Positions 29,554 to 39,327 of a stretch of 64,000 nucleotides of DNA are shown one piece after another; position 1 is the stretch's first letter, and each line of letters starts with the position of its first letter. Below the pieces are notes generated by a model. That model ran no database searches and was not told where the DNA came from. It saw only the letters and a list, made by a program, of their open reading frames with translations. Made by a program: the position numbers and the translations under genes. Source of the DNA: an uncultured Pelagibacteraceae bacterium (lineage in GTDB: Bacteria; Pseudomonadota; Alphaproteobacteria; Pelagibacterales; Pelagibacteraceae); contig CACFCI010000001.1 in NCBI GenBank assembly GCA_902564785.1, positions 62,001 through 126,000 on the forward strand, read 5' to 3'.

Positions 29554-30418
29554 TTTCTCTCCTTAGCTCTGAATATAAATATGGGATAATCACAGCTGCA
29601 ACTGCCATAAACATCATCATTGCACTCGCTGCAGATAAACCAACCTGGCTTTTGTGAAATGCAGTTTGAGTCATATATAAAGCAGGCATAGTTGTTGATA
29701 TACCTGGGCCTCCCTGTGTCAGCGCTACGATGAGATCATAACTTTTTATGGATATATGAACTAAAATTACAAAACTTGTAAAAAATACAGGTCTCATCAT
29801 TGGAAGTAAAATCTTCCAGTAAACAGTAAATAAACTTGCGCCATCTATTTTTGCTGCCTTAACAATTTCATCTTCGACTGACCTTAATCCAGCTAAAAAT
29901 AAAGCCATAACAAAGCCTGCAGATTGCCAGACACCAGCAATTACTATGGTATAAATGGCCATTTCCCTATCTACTAACCAATCAAAGGTAAAGTTCTCAA
30001 AACCCCAGTCTCTAAACATTTTTTGGATGCCTAAAGTTGGATTTAATATCCATTTCCAAGCAGTTCCTGTCACAATAAAAGATAACGCCATTGGATATAA
30101 ATAAATTGTTCTTAACAAACCTTCAGCTCTGATTTTTTGGTCTAAAAAAATTGCAAGAATTATTCCTATAACAACACAAAAGATTAAAAATAATGCTGTA
30201 AAAATAAGCAAGTTATCTACTGCAATAAGCCATTTTCTTGATGCCCAAAGTTTTTCATATTGTCCAAATCCCCAAAGTTCATACTTTGGTAAAATTTTAG
30301 AATTAGTAAAAGATATATATAAAGTCCATAGTACAAAACCATAAACAAACCAACCAATCAAACCAACAGCTGGGGCCATTACAATTTTAGGTAAATTTTT
30401 TTCTAACCACTTGAACAT
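29543..30418 (-). CDS. Sugar ABC transporter permease (MalF type)
   Basis: IVKAAKIDGASLFTVYWKILLPMMRP EAA-type loop; GGPGISTTMPALYM. Confidence 0.92.
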   Translation of the reverse strand: MFKWLEKNLPKIVMAPAVGLIGWFVYGFVLWTLYISFTNSKILPKYELWGFGQYEKLWASRKWLIAVDNLLIFTALFLIFCVVIGIILAIFLDQKIRAEGLLRTIYLYPMALSFIVTGTAWKWILNPTLGIQKMFRDWGFENFTFDWLVDREMAIYTIVIAGVWQSAGFVMALFLAGLRSVEDEIVKAAKIDGASLFTVYWKILLPMMRPVFFTSFVILVHISIKSYDLIVALTQGGPGISTTMPALYMTQTAFHKSQVGLSAASAMMMFMAVAAVIIPYLYSELRRENAR

Positions 30419-30445
30419 TATAAATATTTTTTTATTTTTAGATTT

Positions 30446-30483
30446 AAAAAAAAGGCCACTTAATCAAAAGTGGCCTTTTAATT
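30446..30483 (-). terminator. Rho-independent terminator/attenuator between binding-protein and permease genes
   Basis: aaaaggccact/agtggcctttt 11-bp arms with T-run on -. Confidence 0.88.
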
Positions 30484-30491
30484 TTTAATTA

Positions 30492-31748
30492 CTACATATT
30501 AGCTAAAACTGAGTCAGCTAAAGCGTTTGCGGCATCTACAGATGACATATCAGAGTTAAAGTGCTCTGTTATAATATCTTGTAGGGCAGCTTTCATAGTA
30601 TTACCTTGGGCCATACCGTGAGCAAAACTTGGAACTAATCCACCGCTTGCTCCAGCAGTTTTAATATCAGAGTTTGAAGTTTTTGCACATTTATCAAACT
30701 CATCCATTGGAACATCTAGTCTAGCTGGGATTGAACCTTTGTATAGGTTAAATACTTTTTGGAAGTTTTTACCCATCATTAATTTCGCTAGTAGCTTTTG
30801 ACCTTCTTGTTTTTCTGGATCGCTAGTTTTGTAAAATATAAAACTATCTACGTTATATAAGTATCCATTATTTGATGGAGTAGGAGCACAGTAATAATCT
30901 ACACCTGGAACTTTTCCAGCAGCTGTAAATTCACCTTTTGCCCAGTCACCCATAATTTGGAAACCAGCTTTTCCTTCAATTACCATACCGGTAGCAACGT
31001 TCCAGTCTCTTCCTGGACTACCTTCATCAGTATAGCTTTGAAGTTTTCTCATTTGATCAAAAACTTTAACTGTTGTCTCACTTCTTAAACAGCTTTCTTT
31101 AAGATCAACGTAACAATTTTTGTAGTAGTTATTTCCACCAATACCCATAGCAACTGCTTCAAATACTGTAGCATCTTGCCAAGCTTGACCACCGTGAGCG
31201 AATGGAATTATTCCTGCAGCTTTTAATTTTTCTGCAGCAGCATTTACTTCGTCCCAAGTTGTTGGAACTGAAATACCATTAGCATCGAATACAGCTTTGT
31301 TTGCCCACATCCAGTCAATTCTATGAATGTTAACTGGTGCAGCACAATATGGTCCACTATTGTTTTCACATTTATGGACAGCAGCAATCATTGGATCTAA
31401 AAGTTTATCCCAACCTTCAGATTGAGCAATTGCATCAATATTATACGGAGCCACAACACCTTCTTGGTCATACTCTTGTATTGTAGGTCCTTTGATTTGA
31501 GATGCAGATGGAGGATCTCCAGCCACAATTCTTGCTTTTAATGCAACGTTAGCAGCGTCTCCACCACCACCTGTTACAGGCATATCCATCCATTCACCAC
31601 CATTTGCAGCGAAATCATCTTTTAATACTTTAAGTGCAGCAGCTTCACCACCAGATGTCCACCAGTGCAGCACCTCTATCTTTGGTCCTGCAATCGATGA
31701 AGTAGATGTGAAAGCTAATGTAATTAAAGCGATAAGTATTTTTTTCAT
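30492..31748 (-). CDS. Sugar ABC transporter substrate-binding protein
   Basis: Signal peptide; IEVLHWWTSGGEAAALKVLKDDF; family-1 SBP features. Confidence 0.93.
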   Translation of the reverse strand: MKKILIALITLAFTSTSSIAGPKIEVLHWWTSGGEAAALKVLKDDFAANGGEWMDMPVTGGGGDAANVALKARIVAGDPPSASQIKGPTIQEYDQEGVVAPYNIDAIAQSEGWDKLLDPMIAAVHKCENNSGPYCAAPVNIHRIDWMWANKAVFDANGISVPTTWDEVNAAAEKLKAAGIIPFAHGGQAWQDATVFEAVAMGIGGNNYYKNCYVDLKESCLRSETTVKVFDQMRKLQSYTDEGSPGRDWNVATGMVIEGKAGFQIMGDWAKGEFTAAGKVPGVDYYCAPTPSNNGYLYNVDSFIFYKTSDPEKQEGQKLLAKLMMGKNFQKVFNLYKGSIPARLDVPMDEFDKCAKTSNSDIKTAGASGGLVPSFAHGMAQGNTMKAALQDIITEHFNSDMSSVDAANALADSVLANM

Positions 31749-31939
31749 ATTTTCTCTTCCTCTTTTTATTTAATTAACTATTTTTAAAAAAAGAAACTAT
31801 AAGTAGAATAATAAGTAATTGATAATTAAAAAAACTTAATACAACTAAAAGGAGATATTGTATTTTTTTGTTTATTTTGAATGTTTTTTTGAATTAAAAA
31901 AAAATTCTTTTTTTTTAATTTCTATTAAGAGTTGAATTT

Positions 31940-32842
31940 CTAATATGTCGCGCTTCTTCCTAATCTTGCGGCTCCACGAACACCACTAGCATCACCAAAT
32001 TTTGGTTTTAAAAAGACACCTTCGTATTCCCTACCAATTACAAATTTTCTTACCAATGAATCTACTTCATGTAAAAAATCTATTTCATTTGAAACGCCGC
32101 CACCAAAAACAAAAGCATCTGGATCTAAAATATTTATAATACTTGAAAGTGACATTGCTAAATTAACTTTAAAATCATCAATAAATCTTTCTGCATCTAA
32201 ATCATGTTTTCTATTTAATTCAAAAATTTCATTTGTTTTTAAATTTTTTCCATAAATTTTATTAAATCTTTTAGCTAATCCCAAACCTGATAAAAAACTT
32301 TCGATCTCTGCTTCACGCGCATTACTAGAATCAAATTTTTCTTTCTTAGCAGCAAAATATGGTATTTGATTATGCCCCCATTCTCCTGCTACACCGTTGG
32401 GGCCACTTACAATTTTCTTATCTATTACTAATCCACCTCCAACTCCTGATCCTAAAATTATTCCATAAACAATTTTATAATGTTTTCCTGATCCATCGAT
32501 AGATTCTGATAAAGCAAAGCAATTTGCATCGTTTTCACAAAAAACTTCTTTTCCAAGGGCTTTACGTAAATCATTTTGGAAAGGTTTTTTTTCTAACCAC
32601 GTTATGTTTGGGGCATTTTTTACTAATCCAGTTTGAGGAGAATGTACTCCAGGATGACATACTCCAATTGGAAGCTCTTTTTTAAATTCTTGTTCTAATT
32701 TTTTATGAATGTCTCTTATTGCAGTTACAATTTGAGTATAATCTTTTGGACAGGATATTCTAGATCTATGTTTTTCTTGTCCGTCTTCTTCAAGGACTAC
32801 ACTCTCAATTTTAGTAGCTCCAACATCAATACCTACTTGCAT
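31940..32842 (-). CDS. ROK family sugar kinase
   Basis: GIDVGATKIESVVLEEDG, GVGGGLVIDKKIVSG, GEWGHNQIP, VFGGGVSNE. Confidence 0.9.
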   Translation of the reverse strand: MQVGIDVGATKIESVVLEEDGQEKHRSRISCPKDYTQIVTAIRDIHKKLEQEFKKELPIGVCHPGVHSPQTGLVKNAPNITWLEKKPFQNDLRKALGKEVFCENDANCFALSESIDGSGKHYKIVYGIILGSGVGGGLVIDKKIVSGPNGVAGEWGHNQIPYFAAKKEKFDSSNAREAEIESFLSGLGLAKRFNKIYGKNLKTNEIFELNRKHDLDAERFIDDFKVNLAMSLSSIINILDPDAFVFGGGVSNEIDFLHEVDSLVRKFVIGREYEGVFLKPKFGDASGVRGAARLGRSATY

Positions 32843-32843
32843 G

Positions 32844-33593
32844 TTAATAAGTTGCCCTTCCGCCGCTCAAATCAAAAACAGCTGCTGTAGAGAATGAATT
32901 TTCTTCACTAGCTAACCAAGTTACTAACGAAGATAACTCTTCAACTTTTGCAAATTTATTTCTAGGAATTTTTGATAACATATAATTAATATGCTCTTCT
33001 GTCATTTGGTCAAAAATTCTTGTTTTTGCTGCTGCTGGAGTTACACAATTTACAGCTATATTTTTTTGTGCAAGTTCTTTACCCAAAGATTTTGTTAAAC
33101 CTATAACGCCTGCCTTTGAAGTACTATATGCACTTGCATTTGGATTTCCTTCTTTTCCTGCAATAGATGCAATATTTACTATTCTTCCATAGTCATTCTT
33201 TAACATGAAAGGAACAACCGCTTTACAACAATAAAAAACAGAATTTAAATTTAAGTTCATTACTTTTTTCCATTCATCTAGAGGATACTCTGCTACAGTA
33301 GTATTCAATCCTGCAATACCTGCGTTATTAACAAAAATATCTATTTTTCCATGTTTTTGTTCTACCTCTGCTAAATTTTTATTTACTATTTCAAAATTAG
33401 TTACGTCTACTATCTGATGACTTAGGTGTTCTGATTTTACTTTATCAATAGCTTCTTTAGCAGCATTTTCATCAATATCCCAAATCACAACTGTAGCACC
33501 AGACTCGATAAATCTTTCAGTTATTGCTAAACCAAATCCTTGAGCTCCACCAGTAACAATCGCCACTCGATTATTTAAATCATAGTTAATCAT
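32844..33593 (-). CDS. SDR family oxidoreductase (FabG-like)
   Basis: AIVTGGAQGFGLAITERF, NNAGIAG, YSTSKAGVIGLTKSLGKELA. Confidence 0.92.
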   Translation of the reverse strand: MINYDLNNRVAIVTGGAQGFGLAITERFIESGATVVIWDIDENAAKEAIDKVKSEHLSHQIVDVTNFEIVNKNLAEVEQKHGKIDIFVNNAGIAGLNTTVAEYPLDEWKKVMNLNLNSVFYCCKAVVPFMLKNDYGRIVNIASIAGKEGNPNASAYSTSKAGVIGLTKSLGKELAQKNIAVNCVTPAAAKTRIFDQMTEEHINYMLSKIPRNKFAKVEELSSLVTWLASEENSFSTAAVFDLSGGRATY

Positions 33594-35067
33594 TATTTCT
33601 TTTAATTTTTCTTGATCTTATTAAAGGAAAAGCCAAAGCAATTAAAGATAAAATAAAAAATGTTAATGCAATTGGTCTTGTGAAAAACATTAGCCAATTA
33701 CCATCGAATATAACTAGAGATTGTCTTAAAGTTCCTTCAACTAACTCACCCAAAATTAATCCAATAATAACTGGTACTACTGAAAAGCCATATCTTCTCA
33801 TAAAGAAACCTAGCACTCCAAAAAATAACATTATCCAAACATCTATTATGGATTGATTTAAAGAATAAGTTCCACATACTGAAACTGCAAATATCATTGG
33901 CCATAAGATTTTGTTAGGAACTAAAGTTATTCTTGCAAATATTTTAGCTCCAAAAAATCCAAAAATAAAAAAGAGAATATTGGCAATCAACATAGCGCCA
34001 AAAATTCCATATAAGAAATCTGGCTGCTCTCTAAACAAATCTGGTCCAGGTCTAACACCATGGATAATCAATCCCGTAAGTATAACCGCTGTTGTTGCGC
34101 TACCAGGAATACCTAGCGCTAAAGTTGGAACCATCGCGCCGCCTGTTGCTGCGTTATTTGCAGCCTCAGCACCAGCAATGCCTTCAATAGATCCTTTTCC
34201 AAATTCTTCTGGATTTTTTGAAAATCTCTTAGCCTCAGAATAACCAATTAAAGATGCAACTGTTCCACCTTCTGCAGGAAGAACTCCAATAAATGATCCT
34301 ATCCCACTTGATCGTAGTATTGTTTTCCAAGTTTTCTTATAATCATCTTTGCTAGGAAGCTTAATTGCTTTTAAAGCTATTCTGTTAAACACTTGATTGA
34401 TTAAAGTTGATTGAGTTAACATTTCACTCATTGCAAAAAGTCCAACTACTACTGGTATAAATCCTATTCCTTCAGTTAATTCATTGATCCCAAAAGTAAA
34501 ACGATCAATTGAAGTCATAAAATCTTTACCAACTGTAGATATCAATATTCCAAATGCACCTGCGATTAAATTTTTAATTGGACTACCCTCACCTATTGAA
34601 GCAAGCATTGTTAAGCCAAATATTGCTAATGCAAAATATTCTGGCTGACCAAACTCATAAGCAAGTTGCGCTAATATAGGAGCAAAGAAAACTAATATAA
34701 CGACGCTAAAAATACCTCCAACAGTACTTGAGACTGTTGCCATACCTAAAGCTCTTCCAGCCTCGCCTTTTTGTGCTAAAGGATAGCCATCTAAACAAGT
34801 GGCTGCAGCTGCTGGGGTCCCTGGTGTATTAATAAGTACAGCAGTTATTGCACCACCATAGGTTCCTGCACAATAAATAGATGTTAATAAAACAATTGCA
34901 GATAATGGATCTAGAGTCATTGTGAAAGGTAAGATCAATGCTCCACCTGTTGTTGGTCCTAACCCGGGCAACACACCTAATATCAAACCAAATAAAGTTC
35001 CAAAAAATAAAACTAATAATAGTTTAGAACTAAAAAGTGGTGCCAGCATTAATAATAAATTATCCAT
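33586..35067 (-). CDS. tctA: Tripartite tricarboxylate transporter large membrane subunit TctA
   Basis: GVLPGLGPTTGGALILPFT, YGGAITAVLINTPGTPAAAATCLDGYPLAQKGEAGRALG. Confidence 0.95.
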   Translation of the reverse strand: MDNLLLMLAPLFSSKLLLVLFFGTLFGLILGVLPGLGPTTGGALILPFTMTLDPLSAIVLLTSIYCAGTYGGAITAVLINTPGTPAAAATCLDGYPLAQKGEAGRALGMATVSSTVGGIFSVVILVFFAPILAQLAYEFGQPEYFALAIFGLTMLASIGEGSPIKNLIAGAFGILISTVGKDFMTSIDRFTFGINELTEGIGFIPVVVGLFAMSEMLTQSTLINQVFNRIALKAIKLPSKDDYKKTWKTILRSSGIGSFIGVLPAEGGTVASLIGYSEAKRFSKNPEEFGKGSIEGIAGAEAANNAATGGAMVPTLALGIPGSATTAVILTGLIIHGVRPGPDLFREQPDFLYGIFGAMLIANILFFIFGFFGAKIFARITLVPNKILWPMIFAVSVCGTYSLNQSIIDVWIMLFFGVLGFFMRRYGFSVVPVIIGLILGELVEGTLRQSLVIFDGNWLMFFTRPIALTFFILSLIALAFPLIRSRKIKRNND

Positions 35068-35574
35068 TTAACTATAGTAAATGTTAGTGATTATTCCTGG
35101 AGGAAATCTTAAACCTAAAATAGTTTCAAAAAATATAAAAACAATAATTGGGAAAATAATCCCAACTAGTAATAAATAAAATAATCTATTTTCTCCCCAA
35201 CAATAAGAAACAAAGATAGATAAAGCTGAGATTGCTAAAAAGAAATCAAGTGTTTTAGAAACTACTACAAAAATAACAAAACTTGATAAAGTTAGAAAGA
35301 ATGATCTTGGTAATTTTTTTTCAACTTTCCAGGGATTTTTAGTTGCCAAATAATAGATTAACAATGTCATTACTATTATTAAGACTAAAAGTGCTTTTGG
35401 AAATGTTGCTGGCTGTATTCCTCTATTTAAAATTGGAGGAACAATATCAAAAGTAAAAGTTGTGATTAATAATGCTACTGATATTAAAATAATTACAAGA
35501 GAAACTCTAAACTCATCTCTAAAAAAAAAGGGCAAACTTTTGTTTGCCCTTTTTTGTTTTTGTACATTTTTCAT
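35068..35574 (-). CDS. tctB: Tripartite tricarboxylate transporter small membrane subunit TctB
   Basis: Four-TM small subunit between tctC and tctA; ATG at 35574 preferred over TTG at 35580. Confidence 0.85.
   Translation of the reverse strand: MKNVQKQKRANKSLPFFFRDEFRVSLVIILISVALLITTFTFDIVPPILNRGIQPATFPKALLVLIIVMTLLIYYLATKNPWKVEKKLPRSFFLTLSSFVIFVVVSKTLDFFLAISALSIFVSYCWGENRLFYLLLVGIIFPIIVFIFFETILGLRFPPGIITNIYYS
35521..35555 (-). terminator. Rho-independent terminator located inside the 5' coding region of tctB
   Basis: Minus strand gggcaaac aaaa gtttgccc followed by T9; 8-bp perfect stem downstream of the tctC stop. Confidence 0.88.
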
Positions 35575-35597
35575 ATTCAAATGTACTTTTAATTAGA

Positions 35598-36572
35598 TTA
35601 GTTAATGTAACCTAAAGCTTTAAGCTGTGCAGTCATCTCAGCAAGCATTTCTTCCATTTGCTTACCCCATTCATCTGCACCTACAACACTTGTCTCATCA
35701 AGACCAATTTCTGTTAAGAAATTTTTGTAGTAATTGTGGCTCATAGCTTTCATCATTCCAGCTTCTAATTGTTTTACTCTGTCTGCTGGAGCACCTTTTT
35801 TAGTTACGAAACCTCTAACAGTAGATAAAGAAACAGGTATACCTAATTCTTTTGCTGTTGGAGAGTCTCCAATTTTAGCCATTCTATTATTTGCTAATAC
35901 AACTGAAACACAAAGTTTTCCTTCATTAATTTCAGTCAATGCCTCACCTAAGTTTAAAACACCTACATCAATATCTCCTTTGATAAGGTTAGTTTTAATT
36001 GGTGCAACACCTTTGTAAGCGACGATAGTTGGATCTTTTAATCCACCTTTTTTTGTAAATGCAATTGCACTAACATCGTCAATACCACCAGTATGAGTAG
36101 TTCCATATTTTAGTGATTTTGATTTTTGAGTACTAATAAATTTTTTAGCATCTTTGATGTCGTTTTTACAATTTACAACAAATAACTGAGGGTCATCTGT
36201 TCCTCTAGCAAGTGGTTGCATATCACTTAACTTAACTTTAGTTTTTCCTAAAGCCATAGACACTGCATGACCTGTTGTCCAAGTTAAAGTGTGATTTCCA
36301 TCAGCTGGTAAAGACATCATATAATCCATAGATGCGGCCCCACCACCACCTTTTTTGTTTACTAATTGCATGTCTTGCTTAAGGACTCTTCTTGCTCTTA
36401 ATAACATCATTCTAGTAGTAACGTCAGTTCCACCACCAAAACCAGCGTGTGTAATTGCTTGTATTGGGTGACCATCAGCTTTAGCTGATGTGATCATTAA
36501 TGGAAGAGCTACAACAAAAAATTCAGTTACTAGAAAAGCAGCTGCTAAAAATAGTTTAAAGCTTTTTTTCAT
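35598..36572 (-). CDS. tctC: Tripartite tricarboxylate transporter substrate-binding protein TctC
   Basis: Signal peptide; ITHAGFGGGTDVTTRMML, NKKGGGGAASMDYM, LPADGNHTLTW. Confidence 0.92.
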   Translation of the reverse strand: MKKSFKLFLAAAFLVTEFFVVALPLMITSAKADGHPIQAITHAGFGGGTDVTTRMMLLRARRVLKQDMQLVNKKGGGGAASMDYMMSLPADGNHTLTWTTGHAVSMALGKTKVKLSDMQPLARGTDDPQLFVVNCKNDIKDAKKFISTQKSKSLKYGTTHTGGIDDVSAIAFTKKGGLKDPTIVAYKGVAPIKTNLIKGDIDVGVLNLGEALTEINEGKLCVSVVLANNRMAKIGDSPTAKELGIPVSLSTVRGFVTKKGAPADRVKQLEAGMMKAMSHNYYKNFLTEIGLDETSVVGADEWGKQMEEMLAEMTAQLKALGYIN

Positions 36573-36641
36573 TATTTCCCTCTTTAGTTAATTTATATTT
36601 AATAATTTAAACATAATCTGCTACAAGACGTAAAGAAAAAA

Positions 36642-37637
36642 ATGACTGAAAATAAATCTAACATTGCTCTTCTACTTGGTGATCCAGCTGGGATTGGACC
36701 AGAATTAATTTCAAAGCTTTTAAATGATGAGATGACAAAAAAAGCAAACATTGTCATAATTGGTGAAAAGCAAGTATTTGAAAGTGGAAATAATATTACA
36801 GGAATTTCACATAATATAGATGTTGTAGAAAATTTTGATGAGGTAAATTTTGATAAAGCAAATAGATTTTTATTAGATATTTCTAAAGGAAAAAATCATA
36901 AATATAAATTAGCGGAACCATCAAAAGAATCTGGAGAAAGCGTACTACAAGCTTTGGATTTAGCTTTAACTCTTGCTAAGGAAAAAAAAATAGATGCAAT
37001 TAATTTTGCGCCAATGAATAAGACAAGTTTAAAACTTGGAGGCAACAAACATTCAGATGAATTACAGTTAATGGCTGAAAAACTTGAAGTAAATAGTTTT
37101 TGTTGTGAGTTTAATGTAATAGATAATTTTTGGACGGCAAGAGTAACATCTCATATTCCAATTAAAGAAGTTGCTCAACACATTACTAAAGAAAATATCA
37201 TGAAGCCTATAAAATTAATAAATGAGGTTATGGAGTTAAATGGTGTAAAGAATCCTAGAATTGCCATTCAAGCTCTTAATCCTCACGCAGAGTTTGGTAC
37301 AGAAGAAAAAGACGAAATCATTCCTGCAATTGAGGATGCAAAAAAACTTGGCTACAATGTTGATGGGCCATTGCCATGCGATACCTCTTTTGTCGTAGCC
37401 TACAAAAATAAAAACCATGATTGTATGGTTGGCATGTATCATGACGCGTTACAATCTGGTCTTAAAGCATTTGGTTTCGATAGAGGAGTAACAGTTCAGG
37501 GTGGATTAACAGTACCAGTAACTACTACTGCTCATGGGTCTGCATTTGCTATTGCAGGAAAAAATGAGGCTAACTTAGATCCAATTTTAAACTCTTTTAA
37601 AATTGCTTTATCAATGTCGCAAAATAAGAAAAACTAA
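36642..37637 (+). CDS. PdxA-family 4-hydroxythreonine-4-phosphate dehydrogenase-like protein (PdxA/PdxA2)
   Basis: LLLGDPAGIGPELISKLL, VTSHIPIKEV, ALNPHAEFGTEEKDEIIPAI, YHDALQSGLKAFGFDRGVTV, TTAHGSAFAIAGK. Confidence 0.9.
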   Translation: MTENKSNIALLLGDPAGIGPELISKLLNDEMTKKANIVIIGEKQVFESGNNITGISHNIDVVENFDEVNFDKANRFLLDISKGKNHKYKLAEPSKESGESVLQALDLALTLAKEKKIDAINFAPMNKTSLKLGGNKHSDELQLMAEKLEVNSFCCEFNVIDNFWTARVTSHIPIKEVAQHITKENIMKPIKLINEVMELNGVKNPRIAIQALNPHAEFGTEEKDEIIPAIEDAKKLGYNVDGPLPCDTSFVVAYKNKNHDCMVGMYHDALQSGLKAFGFDRGVTVQGGLTVPVTTTAHGSAFAIAGKNEANLDPILNSFKIALSMSQNKKN

Positions 37638-38395
37638 ATTAATCCTGCGTCCACTGTAAAGTTTTGTTTTGTACATCCTGATGAAACATCAGATGCTAAA
37701 AATAAAACCATTTTTGAAACATCTTCAGGTAATAATTGTTTTTTTAAAGCCTGATTTTTTAATATTTCCTTTTTAAATTTTGGATTAAGCCACAATTTGG
37801 ATTGTCTAGCTGTTGCGATTGAACCAGGTGCAATTGAGTTAATTCTTATATTATGTTTTCCTAAATCTCTTGCTAAAGATCTTGTCAATCCATGAATTCC
37901 TGCTTTTGCAGTACTATATGCTGGAAACATTACTGCACCCCTAACCCAACTGACAGAACCTAAATTTATTATTGATCCACCTTTGTTTTTTATCATGCTT
38001 TTTTTAACTGATTGTATTGCAAACAAATAATGCTTTAAATTAATCGCCATTCTATCATCCCAATATTTTTCTGTAATTTTCTCTAAACTATGTCTTTGGT
38101 CGTTAGAGGCATTATTAACTAAAATGTCAATAGGACCCTGTTTTTTGATAATGTTTAAAATTGATGATTTATATTTTTTAATATTTTTAATATTACATTC
38201 TACAAATGAAGGGGTTTTAAATTTTTTCTTTTTAATTTTATTTATAGTTTTTTTTGCCTCATTTTTATTAATATCAAAAAAATATACTTCAACTCCTTGC
38301 TCACAAAGATGTTCAACAATTGATGATCCTATACCCGAAGCTCCACCTGAAACTAAAGCTCTTTTATTTTTAAGATCAAAATATTCAGTTTTCAT
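37634..38395 (-). CDS. SDR family oxidoreductase, close paralogue of 26788-27549
   Basis: ALVSGGASGIGSSIVEHLCEQG, YSTAKAGIHGLTRSLARDLGKHNIRINSIAPGSIATARQ. Confidence 0.9.
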   Translation of the reverse strand: MKTEYFDLKNKRALVSGGASGIGSSIVEHLCEQGVEVYFFDINKNEAKKTINKIKKKKFKTPSFVECNIKNIKKYKSSILNIIKKQGPIDILVNNASNDQRHSLEKITEKYWDDRMAINLKHYLFAIQSVKKSMIKNKGGSIINLGSVSWVRGAVMFPAYSTAKAGIHGLTRSLARDLGKHNIRINSIAPGSIATARQSKLWLNPKFKKEILKNQALKKQLLPEDVSKMVLFLASDVSSGCTKQNFTVDAGLI

Positions 38396-38409
38396 TTTTG
38401 GAAATAGTA

Positions 38410-39324
38410 TTAATAATTATTTAAATCTTCCATTGACGGCATTGAGGCTGCTGCGCCTTGTTTTGTAGTTGAAATTGCTCCTACCTTATTCGCAAAAGTG
38501 AGTGCTTCTTTAATATCTAAATCTTTTGATAACCCAACAGCTAAAGCACCGTTGAAAGCATCTCCTGCACCAGTAGTATCAACGACTGGTTCTTTAAGTT
38601 TAAATGCATTCATGAAAAAATTTTCTTTATCATTTGCAAAATAACATCCTTTTTCACCTAAAGTTATAACTATGTTTTTAATACCTTTTTTTAAAAATTC
38701 CTCTGAGGCAATTTTTATATCTTTTTCAGTTTCAATTTTTTTATTTAAATAAAATTCAGCCTCAGTTTCATTAGGTGTAAAAAAATCAATTAATTTAAAA
38801 TCATCATCATTAATTTGGCATGCAGGTGCTGGATTTAATATTGTGGTCAATTTATTTTCTTTAGCTTTCTTCAATGCATATTTCGTAACATCATATGGTG
38901 TTTCCAGTTGTGTTAAAAATATTTCTGTATTTGCAATAAAATTTAAATTTTTTTCAATATCATCATTGATTAGTGTTCCAGCAGCACCTGGTATAATATT
39001 TATTGCGTTGTCTCCTGTTTTTTCATTGACCATTATTCCTGCAACTCCAGTTGAGTGATTTTTATCTTGAATAATAGAAGCAGTATCCATGCCCAATGAT
39101 TTGTATAAATTTAAAGCCATCTCACCATTTTTGTCATTACCTATTTTTGTTATAAAATTTACTTTCCCGTTTAATTTAGCTGCAGCTATTGCTTGATTTG
39201 ATCCTTTTCCACCTGGTCCAACAATGTGTTGTGAACCTAGAATTGTTTGACCTTTTTCAGGGATCGCATTAGCTATAAAGCAAAGGTCTGCTACGAATAC
39301 ACCAAATACTGATATGGTTTTCAT
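38410..39324 (-). CDS. rbsK: Ribokinase-like PfkB carbohydrate kinase
   Basis: GPGGKGSNQAIAAAKL, NPAPA, TPNETEAEFYL, VVDTTGAGDAFNGALAVGL. Confidence 0.9.
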   Translation of the reverse strand: MKTISVFGVFVADLCFIANAIPEKGQTILGSQHIVGPGGKGSNQAIAAAKLNGKVNFITKIGNDKNGEMALNLYKSLGMDTASIIQDKNHSTGVAGIMVNEKTGDNAINIIPGAAGTLINDDIEKNLNFIANTEIFLTQLETPYDVTKYALKKAKENKLTTILNPAPACQINDDDFKLIDFFTPNETEAEFYLNKKIETEKDIKIASEEFLKKGIKNIVITLGEKGCYFANDKENFFMNAFKLKEPVVDTTGAGDAFNGALAVGLSKDLDIKEALTFANKVGAISTTKQGAAASMPSMEDLNNY

Positions 39325-39327
39325 TTT

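Noticed and set aside
31850-31925. Poly-A/poly-T inverted repeat upstream of the sugar SBP gene (aattaaaaaaaaattctttttttttaatt)
   Set aside because: Only A:T pairing in a highly AT-rich gap; too likely by chance to call a terminator or operator.
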